NCBI GenBank assembly: GCA_002718285.1 | Contig: PBAR01000007.1 | Span: 13,808 to 77,807 of the forward strand | DNA length: 64,000 nucleotides | DNA from: Fidelibacterota bacterium | GTDB taxonomy: Bacteria; Marinisomatota; Marinisomatia; Marinisomatales; UBA1611 | Reading direction: 5' to 3' | Part shown: one piece after another, positions 35,693-45,067 of the stretch | How the letters are laid out: each line of letters opens with the position of its first letter | Numbering within the stretch: position 1 is the first letter of the stretch | Notes under the pieces: model-generated | Told to the model about the DNA's origin: nothing | The model's input: only the letters and a program-made list of their open reading frames with translations | Databases searched by the model: none | Program-made: the position numbers and the translations under genes

Positions 35693-36625
35693 TTAGAATT
35701 GAAAACTTTTTCTTAAAATATTAAACCAGATTCTTGAATTAGAATTATTAAAACTATTCAATGGAATTCTATGCAAATATTGTGAATTAACATTATTATT
35801 GATCATAGGAAAGGAACTGAATACTTTCTTCGATCCAATTTTTAGTATTAATTCTATCTGTTTATTTGAAAAACAAGTTCCAGGTTGACCAAACGGAAAA
35901 GCAAACATATTCCTGGAATTAGGGTATTTCTTTAATTCTTCATCATTCTTAAAATAAGATTTTAAAAATTCTTTATCAGACATTAATAACGAAACATCAT
36001 GATTATAGAGGTGGTTACCAAAAAATACTAAATTATTTGATGATACTGATTTTAGGTCATTTTCTGTTGCGAAGTTTCCAACATAACCATTGACTTCATC
36101 TTTATAAGTCTTGTTCTTCGTTCTTAAGAAGGAATTAACTATATTCCTGGAACAATGTAGAAATAGCGGTTTTTCCTTTAGATTTACTTTAATTTTTGCA
36201 GCAACATGCCGATTAAAATCAGGAGAGTTTTCAGAAAGATATGTAATTAATCCTGACCAGAATATTCCCCCTTTTATAGGTTCCATATTAAGAAAAACAA
36301 TAGAAGGTAAGTTATGCTTTTCCAATATAGGAATCGCATTTGTGAAATAACTCTTAAAACCATCATCAAATGTTATCAAGGCTGCATGTGCAGGGATTTC
36401 CCCTAACAATAAAGCATCTGGGCTAATTACATTGAATTTTTTATTAATATAATCGATCTGATATTCAAAAATGCTTGGGGGTACATTCAGATCATGGTTA
36501 TGACTAAACTCACTGGGGTTATTTGATATATCATGATAGCAAAAGATAGTTAATCTTTTTTTAGTAAAATATTTACCTAAAGGACTAAATACGCCACCAA
36601 CCAATGATCTAACTATAGATTTCAA
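35693..36625 (-). CDS. Polysaccharide deacetylase (NodB-type, carbohydrate esterase 4)
   Basis: The 310-residue protein has FCYHDISNNP, the catalytic and metal motif LITFDDGFKSY (Asp87-Asp88), the zinc His pair in GNHLYNHDVSL, and FAFPFGQPGTC. No signal peptide is clear at the N-terminus. It would remove N- or O-acetyl groups from a sugar residue of the polysaccharide. It lies 12 bases before the 33839-35680 gene and 19 bases after the GNAT gene, in a tight run. Confidence 0.87.
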   Translation of the reverse strand: MKSIVRSLVGGVFSPLGKYFTKKRLTIFCYHDISNNPSEFSHNHDLNVPPSIFEYQIDYINKKFNVISPDALLLGEIPAHAALITFDDGFKSYFTNAIPILEKHNLPSIVFLNMEPIKGGIFWSGLITYLSENSPDFNRHVAAKIKVNLKEKPLFLHCSRNIVNSFLRTKNKTYKDEVNGYVGNFATENDLKSVSSNNLVFFGNHLYNHDVSLLMSDKEFLKSYFKNDEELKKYPNSRNMFAFPFGQPGTCFSNKQIELILKIGSKKVFSSFPMINNNVNSQYLHRIPLNSFNNSNSRIWFNILRKSFQF

Positions 36626-36644
36626 GTGTTCAAATGAAAATCAA

Positions 36645-37745
36645 TCAAATATTATCAGAATCACCTATGGTAAAATGCCAGGAAGTACAATTATTTATTT
36701 CTTTTGCAAACTCATTTTGATAACAGATAACGGGAACATTTCCTCTTGCAAAGAACCCTTTTTTCTTCAAAAGTTTAAAATATGAACCATCATCAACGCA
36801 CCACAAACCCACCTGGTTTACACCAATTTTAAAAGCATAATTTATTATATAATTTATCCCAACATAAATAGCATTTTCCTCACCAGGCAAGGTAAGATAA
36901 TCAGCAACCATAATATTTTTGTAGATATCATCACTTATTAATCTAAAAACCATATAACCAATTAAAGTTTTGTTCTTTCGCAAAAGAATTAATTTATATT
37001 TATTGGGATTATCTAAATAACGCCAAACCATAGCCTTTGCATCTCTATTTATAATAAATTCAAATTCTTGTTTGGCTTGATTCCAAAAATCGTCCCAATC
37101 CCGAGGAACCTGGTTTATTTCTTCGACTACTAATGTTTTATCCAAGAAAAAGAAGATGTTTTTTATCTTAAAATACAAAAAGGAAAATATTGAAACTATT
37201 GAACTGATTATGCTACCTGGGATCCAATGACTTCTTTTTTGAATATTAGGCTTGATATTAACAGGAAAAATCAATGACCTTACATGAAGATTTTTAATAA
37301 TATCAAAATTGGCTTTTTTCTGGTACCCTGGTAGAGACAATTCATTAGGAGTGCCATAGACAAAATTGATATCTTTACTTTCTGCGTCTTCTCTAGTTTG
37401 GTTAATAAGCAGAGAAAACATTCCTTGCCTCAAGTATTCAGGATGTGTATATGTATCACCAATTTCTGCAGCATTGATAACTTTGCCTTTATATATTAAT
37501 AATTTTGGTGTGACACTAGTAATTGATGCTATTCTATTTCCATCTTTAATTAAATTGATAATACCGGGCTGGATATAGTTATCAACAATTTTCCAATTGA
37601 AAAAACCCATATTCCCATAATCACCTATCCCCGAGAAGAGTTCCTTGAAAAATAAACCAATTTTTGATAAATCTCCATGTTCATATAGGATATGGTTCCA
37701 TTTCTTTTTCTGTATATTTTTTTCATTTGATTTTTCTTCATTCAA
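36645..37745 (-). CDS. GNAT-family N-acetyltransferase
   Basis: The 366-residue protein has a GNAT core in its first half: AAEIGDTYTHPEYLRQGMFS, with the R-Q-G-M acetyl-CoA loop near residue 100, then FVYGTPNELSLPGYQKKANF. A hydrophobic segment near 185-200 and a second GNAT-like half (IGYMVFRLIS and VGLWCVDDGSYFKLLKKKGF) follow. The double arrangement resembles GNAT proteins in polysaccharide loci. It probably acetylates an amino sugar or a glycan. It is 15 bases after the Wzx gene. Confidence 0.75.
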   Translation of the reverse strand: MNEEKSNEKNIQKKKWNHILYEHGDLSKIGLFFKELFSGIGDYGNMGFFNWKIVDNYIQPGIINLIKDGNRIASITSVTPKLLIYKGKVINAAEIGDTYTHPEYLRQGMFSLLINQTREDAESKDINFVYGTPNELSLPGYQKKANFDIIKNLHVRSLIFPVNIKPNIQKRSHWIPGSIISSIVSIFSFLYFKIKNIFFFLDKTLVVEEINQVPRDWDDFWNQAKQEFEFIINRDAKAMVWRYLDNPNKYKLILLRKNKTLIGYMVFRLISDDIYKNIMVADYLTLPGEENAIYVGINYIINYAFKIGVNQVGLWCVDDGSYFKLLKKKGFFARGNVPVICYQNEFAKEINNCTSWHFTIGDSDNI

Positions 37746-37760
37746 AATTATTACCTTGTC

Positions 37761-39236
37761 TTATATTAGTGAAAGTTTCTTTAAAAAGATGGCATCCTTA
37801 ACTACTGAATAATTTTCTTTTGTAATTATCCTGTATCTTACTCCAAGATACAAAAAAACCGCCATAAAAATAAATTTTAGGGCTAAGGAAAAAAGGTATG
37901 GCGTACCTAGTAAATACAAGAAAATGGTAGAAAAAGACCCAATAAAAAATATTGTCAAAATCTGACTAATTTTTTTCCATTCCCAATTAATTTTATAATA
38001 GTGTTGAGCAACAATTATACTTATAGGTGTTAATATTGATGCAGATAATAATGTAGCCCATGCTGCACCAATTGCACCATATTTCATAATAAAAGGTATA
38101 TTTAATCCAATATTTAGACCAATACCACATATGTTAAGAAAAGATATAAAATGTGTTTTCTTCATATAAGTAATCTGCATCCCAAGTATTTTTTCAAAGA
38201 AAAAAGATATGTAGTATATACATAATATTGTAATAATAGGTATTGCCCCATGATAACTAATTGGCGTCATTATTGTTATAACTTCTTCTGACAATAATGC
38301 CAAAATAAATGCCATTAGAATGGTTATATAAAAAAATGGAGTCAGGTACTTTCCAATTGATTCACTCCCCTGCTCATGTTGCTCAAACATGCGTTGGTAG
38401 ATTTGTGGGCCAAATACATTTGACAATGCTGTCATTAAAGAAAATAAAATATCTGTGACCCTTCTGCCTATATGATATATCCCCACACCTCCCATTGTAG
38501 CTAATAAACTAATTAAATATTTGTCAAATTGAGAACCCAATAACCTTAAAAATATACTTGGGGTTAAAGGGTAGCTTATCTTTAATGATTCCAACAGGAT
38601 ATTTTTATTGATTGAAAAATTAAATTTCATTAAAAATAAATAGCTTAATAATATGAATAATATGATACCAGTAATCATCTGAGCTATAACTAACCCAATA
38701 ATACCGATTCTTATATATGCTACCAAAAAAAGAGATATAATAAAATATATAATAGAGCTTAAAATTCTGTATAAAACATAAGGTTTTGCTTTTTCCTCAT
38801 TCTTTAAAAAGATGAAAAAGAAATTATTAATGGTAGAGAAAAATAACTGAGCCACACATGATGTCAATATCAAAGTACCATACTGTGCAGATCCAGATAG
38901 AATAATAGATATATAGCTTTTGAATAAATAAGTTATAAGGGCTAATACAACAAAATTTGTAATCACAAAAACAAGACTTGAATAAAGAAGTTGTGCTAGT
39001 TTCTCAGAATTATCACTATATTTAAAATAATTTCTTTCGAAGGCAAGTGAAATACCAAAATTTGCCAATCCACAAATGAAGGATGAATAAAGGAAGGCTA
39101 TGGCCAAAACACCATAATCCTCAGGACTCAGAATACGGGTGAATATTGGAATTGTTATAACTGGCAACAGACTACTTATACCTAATGGTAACATATAAAT
39201 GAAGGAGTTTCGTATCTGTTTTGACTTCTCAAGCAT
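37761..39236 (-). CDS. wzx: Wzx-type lipid-linked oligosaccharide flippase
   Basis: The 491-residue polytopic protein has about 12-14 membrane segments and the MATE/MOP-like opening LEKSKQIRNSFIYMLPLGIS then IFTRILSPEDYGVLAIAFL, which is typical of polysaccharide biosynthesis flippases. It would move the undecaprenyl-linked repeat unit across the inner membrane for Wzy polymerisation. Its start overlaps the end of the PFTS-motif gene by 8 bases. Confidence 0.92.
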   Translation of the reverse strand: MLEKSKQIRNSFIYMLPLGISSLLPVITIPIFTRILSPEDYGVLAIAFLYSSFICGLANFGISLAFERNYFKYSDNSEKLAQLLYSSLVFVITNFVVLALITYLFKSYISIILSGSAQYGTLILTSCVAQLFFSTINNFFFIFLKNEEKAKPYVLYRILSSIIYFIISLFLVAYIRIGIIGLVIAQMITGIILFILLSYLFLMKFNFSINKNILLESLKISYPLTPSIFLRLLGSQFDKYLISLLATMGGVGIYHIGRRVTDILFSLMTALSNVFGPQIYQRMFEQHEQGSESIGKYLTPFFYITILMAFILALLSEEVITIMTPISYHGAIPIITILCIYYISFFFEKILGMQITYMKKTHFISFLNICGIGLNIGLNIPFIMKYGAIGAAWATLLSASILTPISIIVAQHYYKINWEWKKISQILTIFFIGSFSTIFLYLLGTPYLFSLALKFIFMAVFLYLGVRYRIITKENYSVVKDAIFLKKLSLI

Positions 39237-40473
39237 TATTAGATATCGCTTTTTCGATATTTAATGAATAATACCAACCTCTTAGTTCAGTTTTACTTTT
39301 TATAACAGGAATGCCATGGCTTGTATTTATTTCAATTGAACCAAGAGCATCATAATAAATACTTGGTTTACCCATTTCCTTAGCAATTATAGCTGTAGAT
39401 GTAAATGGCATAGAGATTACAAGATCGCACATTTTAATTATTCTATGTGCTGAAATTCCTGGATCGATAGAAATAACATCTATTTCATCGATAAATTGAT
39501 ATAGTTTTTTTATGTAACCCCTATCGGTAAAATTAGTTTCATGTAATCTTTTTTTCTTCCAAAATATAGTTATATCGTTTTTATTCTTTAGAGATCCTAT
39601 ATCTGAAAAAAATTTCATAGAAAGATTAGTTGACCAATAGGGGCTCTTAGCGTATCCTAGTTGTGTATAAAATGTTGGTCTTGTAGGAGTAACATCAAAC
39701 ACAGCTATTATTATTCTTGAATTATGTTTTATAATATTGAGTCCATTATCAGAAAAAGGAATCGCACCAACTATCTGAAATTTTGCATTACTCCGATATT
39801 GTTCCACATATTCTTTTTGCTGTTTATCCCAAACAATTATATTATTCCACTTAAATATCTTAAATCCATAATGATCATTTTTTTTATATCCTTTATAATT
39901 GAATGTCTCCATATTAACAGAATAATAATAATAATTTACTTGAGAACCTTTAGACTCTGCTTCATATGTCCATAAAGGTTTATAACAGTGGTACTCTCCA
40001 TGAAAAAAATAATCTTTGGCTAAATCTTCCCTATTACAAAGACTAACATAGTTAAAATAGACTGATTCATCATACAAAAGTCCATACCACCAACGGCCGC
40101 GTAATAGTCCTAAAAAAGAAACACTAAGAGAAAAAATAGATTTACATATAAATATAATATAGATCAACCAACTATTATAATTAGGAAATATATTTTTAGA
40201 GACTTTAATAACATCTGACACAATCTGATCAATTTTATCACCCCTTACCTGCGCCCAAATTTCTTTTATATTCGAACGCTTAAGATTTGAATTATTAAAC
40301 CAAGATATAAGCGTATTATGCTCCTGAGAACCAGATAATGGAAGATTATTTCTTGATAATCCTATAAACACAGCATAGGGTTTCTCAATGCGATGAGATA
40401 TTTTACTTTCATATGTTAGTAAAATAGTTTTGGCAATACCTTTTATAACACAATATAATGAATATCTATACAA
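39229..40473 (-). CDS. Polysaccharide biosynthesis PFTS-motif protein (start unclear)
   Basis: The 414 residues from a TTG at 40473 include MCDLVISMPFTSTAIIAKEM followed by GKPSIYYDALG. The PFTS motif defines a family of polysaccharide proteins, probably glycosyltransferases, of roughly 500 residues or more. The same frame stays open for another 128 codons upstream, to a TGA at 40858-40860, and encodes convincing protein (KKHFRRLRITLKGAKKLREE, LPIPWIRLLESKGF). That stretch contains no in-frame ATG, GTG or TTG. The real gene therefore probably begins near 40825, right after the rmlD-like stop, with its start codon lost or unusual. It overlaps wzx by 8 bases. Confidence 0.75.
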   Translation of the reverse strand: MYRYSLYCVIKGIAKTILLTYESKISHRIEKPYAVFIGLSRNNLPLSGSQEHNTLISWFNNSNLKRSNIKEIWAQVRGDKIDQIVSDVIKVSKNIFPNYNSWLIYIIFICKSIFSLSVSFLGLLRGRWWYGLLYDESVYFNYVSLCNREDLAKDYFFHGEYHCYKPLWTYEAESKGSQVNYYYYSVNMETFNYKGYKKNDHYGFKIFKWNNIIVWDKQQKEYVEQYRSNAKFQIVGAIPFSDNGLNIIKHNSRIIIAVFDVTPTRPTFYTQLGYAKSPYWSTNLSMKFFSDIGSLKNKNDITIFWKKKRLHETNFTDRGYIKKLYQFIDEIDVISIDPGISAHRIIKMCDLVISMPFTSTAIIAKEMGKPSIYYDALGSIEINTSHGIPVIKSKTELRGWYYSLNIEKAISNNA

Positions 40474-40825
40474 TGCAACTTTGCTGGAAAAACGATTTAT
40501 ATTAAACCCCTTGGATTCTAATAGTCTAATCCAAGGGATTGGAAGGGGTACAACCGCTGGTTTTTGAGAACCAATACTTTGAATTAGTTGGTGAGCAATT
40601 AGCTTAGCATTGTTAAATAAAATTTGTCGAAGTAATATCTCTCCAATATTCCGATGAGAGCCTACTAAAGTTTTAGATATTTCCTTTTCTTGTATGTTTA
40701 ATGGAATAACAGTTAAATCGCTTATTACTTGTTCTATAATATGGGGCCGACCTTCTTCCCTTAGTTTTTTGGCACCTTTTAACGTAATTCTAAGACGTCT
40801 AAAATGTTTTTTTCTTAAAATATTT

Positions 40826-41710
40826 TTATAAACTGACTTGATCCCGCTTAAACCTAATCAATGAATCTTTATAGCATTCTAAACTAATTTTAGCGTTATA
40901 TGCTTTTTTTGTATTTAGCGATAGATTTTTTTCCCGCTTTGCTACAAACTTGTGGTCTTCTATTACACCTTTATTAATAAGGGATTTATCAAATCCAAAA
41001 CAATGTGCGAGCATTATTCCAAAATCATATTTAGAGCAGGGAACTGGTGACCCTAGATTAATAATATTAATAAAATTTTTTTTAATTAACTCTAAAATCT
41101 TTTCTCCTAATAGTTCTGTGTATATCGGAGAGAATATATAATCAGTAAATAAAATAATTTTTTTTCTATTTTTTAATGAAAAATATATCCACTCAGCAAA
41201 ACTGATTCTATTAGGTTTTACATTCCAACCAAATATATTTGTACGAACAATAATCGCTTCAGGACAATATTTTAATACTTTTTTCTCACCTAATAATTTG
41301 GTTTTACCATAATTATTTTTAGGCAATAAAATATTATTATCTTCTGAGTAATCATTTGTTCCTCCATAGATTTGATCACTAGATATATAAATTAATTTTA
41401 TATTATTATTGCCACAGACTCGAGCAATATTTTCAGTAATCTGAACGTTAGAAGCATATGCCAAATCTTGATATTTTTCACATTGATCCACATCAGTTAA
41501 GCTTGCACAATGGATAAATATATCTGGTTTGATTTTTTTGATAACTGATTGTAGAAAATCCATATTTAACAAATCAAAACTGAATTCATCTGTACATTCT
41601 GAATAAAATTCCTTGTCTCGATGAAAAGCATAAACATCGTATTTTTTATTATACAATTGACAAAGGGTACTCCCAAGCATACCATTCGCACCAGTAATAA
41701 CGAACTTCAA
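40826..41710 (-). CDS. RmlD-like NDP-4-keto-sugar reductase
   Basis: The 294-residue extended SDR begins MKFVITGANGMLGSTLC and has the catalytic NYGKTKLLGE, ISSDQIYGG and RTNIFGW, all typical of the dTDP-4-dehydrorhamnose reductase (RmlD) family. It would reduce a 4-keto-sugar nucleotide with NAD(P)H. No rmlABC genes are seen in the window, so the substrate may be another 4-keto-6-deoxy sugar made here. It is followed by the PFTS-motif gene, whose reading frame begins inside its 3' end. Confidence 0.78.
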   Translation of the reverse strand: MKFVITGANGMLGSTLCQLYNKKYDVYAFHRDKEFYSECTDEFSFDLLNMDFLQSVIKKIKPDIFIHCASLTDVDQCEKYQDLAYASNVQITENIARVCGNNNIKLIYISSDQIYGGTNDYSEDNNILLPKNNYGKTKLLGEKKVLKYCPEAIIVRTNIFGWNVKPNRISFAEWIYFSLKNRKKIILFTDYIFSPIYTELLGEKILELIKKNFINIINLGSPVPCSKYDFGIMLAHCFGFDKSLINKGVIEDHKFVAKREKNLSLNTKKAYNAKISLECYKDSLIRFKRDQVSL

Positions 41711-41790
41711 TTTTCGTATTATTTATATATAGTTAATCAAAATAATTAATTTATAAAATAGAAACATTGGTTAATCACAATTGATGGTGA

Positions 41791-42489
41791 TTATAATATA
41801 TTCCGACCTAAGATAAAGGCTTCACAAGAATCAACACCAACATTTGCACCACGCCATTTAGATAAATATTTAATTCCATCAATTGACCTTGGATGAGGGA
41901 AGGTTCTCATCTCTTCAACATATGCTTCTAATGCCTGTAATTTAATTTCTAAAGTATCTGAAATATCTATAAACCAATTTGGATGAAATGATATTATGGA
42001 TTGTGGAGGCGTCCATTCTGTACTGGAAGCAATTTCAAAAAAAAGTAATGTCTTTACACAATTACCTGGTTGAGGCCTTGTAGCAGCAAGAACAGCATCG
42101 TGTACAATTTTATGATCTATGTTAACATCCCCACGATGATGAGTATAAACTATCGAAGGTTGATACTTATTAATATAGAATTCTATTGTGATAATTAAAT
42201 CCAGTAAATCTATCGAATCCAATCGATTATCAGGGAAATCGTGTAAATGAATGGAATTCGCCCCAATAATATCATTTGCAATCTTTGCAGCTTTTGTTAA
42301 TTCAGATAGTTCATTTTCACGTTTTTCTCTATCTCGTTCAGAATCTCTGCTAGTAACTCCTTCAGCCATTATTAAGACATTTACTTCATCTCCTTTTGTA
42401 ACATGTTTCGCCATAGTTCCTCCACATCCAAGTATTTCATCATCAGGGTGTGCTGCAACTACTAATATTGATAACGGAGAATTTTTCAT
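41791..42489 (-). CDS. PIG-L/LmbE-family deacetylase
   Basis: From the ATG at 42489 the product has 232 residues and starts MKNSPLSILVVAAHPDDEIL, with the zinc motif AHPDDE immediately after the first strand as usual. HHRGDVNIDHKIVHDA gives the HxxH-type site. A GTG at 42561 gives a 24-residue extension but lies inside the WbqC gene (ends 42500), so I prefer 42489. These enzymes N-deacetylate GlcNAc-type sugars, free or nucleotide-linked. It probably frees an amine that a neighbouring acyltransferase or other enzyme modifies. Confidence 0.82.
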   Translation of the reverse strand: MKNSPLSILVVAAHPDDEILGCGGTMAKHVTKGDEVNVLIMAEGVTSRDSERDREKRENELSELTKAAKIANDIIGANSIHLHDFPDNRLDSIDLLDLIITIEFYINKYQPSIVYTHHRGDVNIDHKIVHDAVLAATRPQPGNCVKTLLFFEIASSTEWTPPQSIISFHPNWFIDISDTLEIKLQALEAYVEEMRTFPHPRSIDGIKYLSKWRGANVGVDSCEAFILGRNIL

Positions 42490-42499
42490 AGCTATTTTT

Positions 42500-43210
42500 T
42501 TAATTGATGATCTCACTTTTTGATAAGTTACCTGACATAATAATGTCCAAACTTTTTTCACCGTAATTCATTAACAAATCTAAAATACTCAAATTTGGAA
42601 TAAAATCTCCAAAAATCTGATTATATTGAGGATGTATATAATCTTGGAAAATATATCTCACACCTGCTTTATTAAATAAGTCTAAATCCACATAATCTTT
42701 TCCATATTTACCGAAAATAATAGTGTCTGCCTTTAGTATATTACACATTTCTAAAATTCCATCTGTTTTTTCTCCATTAATTTTCATATCTGAAGAGAAG
42801 ATTATTTTTGTATTTAATCCAATCATGGATAAAAAATATTTTAATAAAGTATAGTTTAGATCTGCAATGTACTCCCAGTCTCTTTGATAAAGATTATACA
42901 AAAAATCTTTATATTTATGGAAATACTTAGTCCTTGCATAATTCATTTTTATAGTATTCCAATGATTTCTACGCCATGAAGCAGTTTGATCAATTTTTAA
43001 ATCTTTTAATTTGATACTTAATGATCTAGCTCTTCGAACTGGAACAATTAACTGATGCTTTCCCTGGCTAGTCTTTATAAAATTTCTTGCAGTATAATCA
43101 TGTGCTGAATGTTGAACATGATCATAATAAACGAACTCGTCAGCCAATGCAATTTTATGGAATAACCCAAGCCATGGTAAATAAACTGGTTGATGGGCAG
43201 TAATAATCAT
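42500..43210 (-). CDS. WbqC-family protein
   Basis: The 236-residue protein begins MIITAHQPVYLPWLGLFHKI and has FVYYDHVQHSAHDYTARNFIK and LIVPVRRA, the hallmark of the WbqC-like family found in O-antigen clusters. The family is thought to act in amino-sugar modification, possibly acyl transfer; the biochemical role is not firmly known to me. Its 3' end lies just before the PIG-L deacetylase start, which would be consistent with deacetylation followed by a new N-modification. Confidence 0.82.
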   Translation of the reverse strand: MIITAHQPVYLPWLGLFHKIALADEFVYYDHVQHSAHDYTARNFIKTSQGKHQLIVPVRRARSLSIKLKDLKIDQTASWRRNHWNTIKMNYARTKYFHKYKDFLYNLYQRDWEYIADLNYTLLKYFLSMIGLNTKIIFSSDMKINGEKTDGILEMCNILKADTIIFGKYGKDYVDLDLFNKAGVRYIFQDYIHPQYNQIFGDFIPNLSILDLLMNYGEKSLDIIMSGNLSKSEIIN

Positions 43211-43244
43211 AAATATAAAAACACTTTATTAATAATATCAAAAT

Positions 43245-43922
43245 TTATTTTTTAATCTCTGCTACAAAATCCCAAGAACAAGATTGATAACCATCAGGCT
43301 TAGTAATATAATGAGTATTTGTTTTATGATTTAAATGAATTATTTCAAAATCACTTAAAATATCAAGTAGATGCTCTTTTGTAAAAAAATGAGCTTTACC
43401 TACATTTTTAAATTCACACCTATCTTCAGTGAATAAGCGAGTATATCCATCATCTATTGGCTGACCCCATTCATATTCAGTGTGCTTTGTGGAATACCAA
43501 TCCACACCCACTAATCTACCACCGTCACGCATTATCTGCTTAACTTTCTTAATTGTATTTATAATATCATCTGTATTATTACAAGTTAACCCAGCTCTAT
43601 CAATCACAAGATCAAATTTTTCTTGAAAAGGAATATGTTGCGTAAAATCACACTCAATTAAATGCTCACGAAGTTCAGGATATTTTTCATGAAGCATCTG
43701 AATTATAGTTCTACTTCCATCTACGCCAAAATAATCAACTTCTAAATTCAGGAAAAAAGGTATATTCGCTCCAGCTCCACATCCAAGCTCTAATACTTTT
43801 CCTTCTTCACCAATATGAGACTTGCAATACCTCATAATCAAAGCAACAAGATCTGTCCATGGCCAAATACTCAAATGTTTGTTTGATTTATATTGCTTGT
43901 CCCATTCTTTTGAAAAAACCAT
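43245..43922 (-). CDS. Class I SAM-dependent methyltransferase
   Basis: The 225-residue protein has the SAM motif VLELGCGAGANIPFF (about 42-56), YFGVDGSRTII and FDLVIDRAGLTCN. It would methylate a sugar hydroxyl or amine of the repeat unit. It lies 34 bases before the WbqC gene. The 94-base gap upstream contains a 21-base tandem repeat. Confidence 0.85.
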   Translation of the reverse strand: MVFSKEWDKQYKSNKHLSIWPWTDLVALIMRYCKSHIGEEGKVLELGCGAGANIPFFLNLEVDYFGVDGSRTIIQMLHEKYPELREHLIECDFTQHIPFQEKFDLVIDRAGLTCNNTDDIINTIKKVKQIMRDGGRLVGVDWYSTKHTEYEWGQPIDDGYTRLFTEDRCEFKNVGKAHFFTKEHLLDILSDFEIIHLNHKTNTHYITKPDGYQSCSWDFVAEIKK

Positions 43923-43976
43923 AAAATTAAAATAATTTTAATTTGAACCAGTTATATTCACTACAATCTAATATAT

Positions 43977-44028
43977 AATTAAAAAATAAATCATATTAAT
44001 TAAAAAATAAATCATATTAATTAAAAAA
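43977..44028. repeat. 21-bp tandem repeat, about 2.5 copies
   Basis: The unit aattaaaaaataaatcatatt occurs twice exactly (43977-43997, 43998-44018), followed by the first ten bases of a third copy. It spans the stop codon of the PseG-like gene and the intergenic gap to the methyltransferase gene. It looks like a slippage-generated repeat; I see no promoter or terminator in it. Confidence 0.8.
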
Positions 44029-45036
44029 CTCATAAAAACGATTTTTGGTAATGCCTACATTGGTAAAGAATTTTTTTTGGTTTTTTACCATTTCCTTTCT
44101 AGCTACATGATTTTCAAAGATAAAATTGAAAGTTTCACTAAAACTATCAAAACTATTAATATTTAAAGGTAAGCTCATTTGAAGATTAAACGCTTCATTT
44201 GCAGACGGAATTTGGTTATCAATAAGGGCACATATTAATAAAGGCCTACGTAAATATAAAACTTCATATAAAGTTGTTCCTGCTCCAGTAATAACTAAAT
44301 CAGACCATTGAATTAATTTAGATACATCGTTACTATGTGGGATTAATTCTATTTTGAAAGGAAATTCAGTAATCAATCGTGATAAAATATTTTGATCAGA
44401 ATAGCCAATTAATATTTTAAAATGTATATGAATTGGGAGATCTAGATCACCTAAATAATTTATAACAGTTCTAAGTTGCGATGTAATGTCACCACCACCT
44501 AAAGTCAAAAATATTTTATTTATTTTTGGCGATACTTGAAATAAAGCATCTTCATTGTTTATCTGTCTAAACTCGCGTCTCCATAACCAATACTTTGGAC
44601 CCAATAATAATTTAGTGGAATGTCCTATTGAATAGTTTAGATTTAAAGATCCTAAATTCTGGTTAAGTACATAATCGCATTCAAAATGCATTTGTGCTAA
44701 ATCATCAATACAAAGAACTTTTAATCCTATTTTTCTTAATGCTTTATGATAGTTTGTATCAAAATGATATCCATCAAGAATGATCAAACCTATATCATCT
44801 GAAGATATTAAATAGTTTATAGTCAATTTTATATCATCTTGCATATTTTCTACTTTAAATCTTTCAATATTAATATACTCGGCTTTTAGCATATCTAATA
44901 AATATTCCACATTTGTTGTCGTTAAAAAATCAACTTGGATATTTTCATCTTTTAATAATTGGGCAAAAGCAAAACACCTCATAAAATGCCCAATTCCCAT
45001 AGTCTCATTACCATCTACTCTAAAAACTACACGCAA
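44017..45036 (-). CDS. PseG-like nucleotide-sugar hydrolase
   Basis: The 339-residue GT-B-type protein starts MRVVFRVDGNETMGIGHFMR, with His17 at the position of the catalytic His of PseG. It continues with LDGYHFDTNY, LTLGGGDITSQ and ITGAGTTLYEVLYLRRP. PseG removes UDP from a 2,4-diacetamido sugar to give the substrate of the nonulosonate synthase. With the NeuB-type synthase and the cytidylyltransferase nearby it forms a pseudaminic- or legionaminic-type pathway. The PseB, PseC and PseH steps are not clearly present in the window, so it may act on a different nucleotide sugar. Confidence 0.8.
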   Translation of the reverse strand: MRVVFRVDGNETMGIGHFMRCFAFAQLLKDENIQVDFLTTTNVEYLLDMLKAEYINIERFKVENMQDDIKLTINYLISSDDIGLIILDGYHFDTNYHKALRKIGLKVLCIDDLAQMHFECDYVLNQNLGSLNLNYSIGHSTKLLLGPKYWLWRREFRQINNEDALFQVSPKINKIFLTLGGGDITSQLRTVINYLGDLDLPIHIHFKILIGYSDQNILSRLITEFPFKIELIPHSNDVSKLIQWSDLVITGAGTTLYEVLYLRRPLLICALIDNQIPSANEAFNLQMSLPLNINSFDSFSETFNFIFENHVARKEMVKNQKKFFTNVGITKNRFYEFFN

Positions 45037-45067
45037 ACTTTTCTATTATAATTAAACTATATTATTT

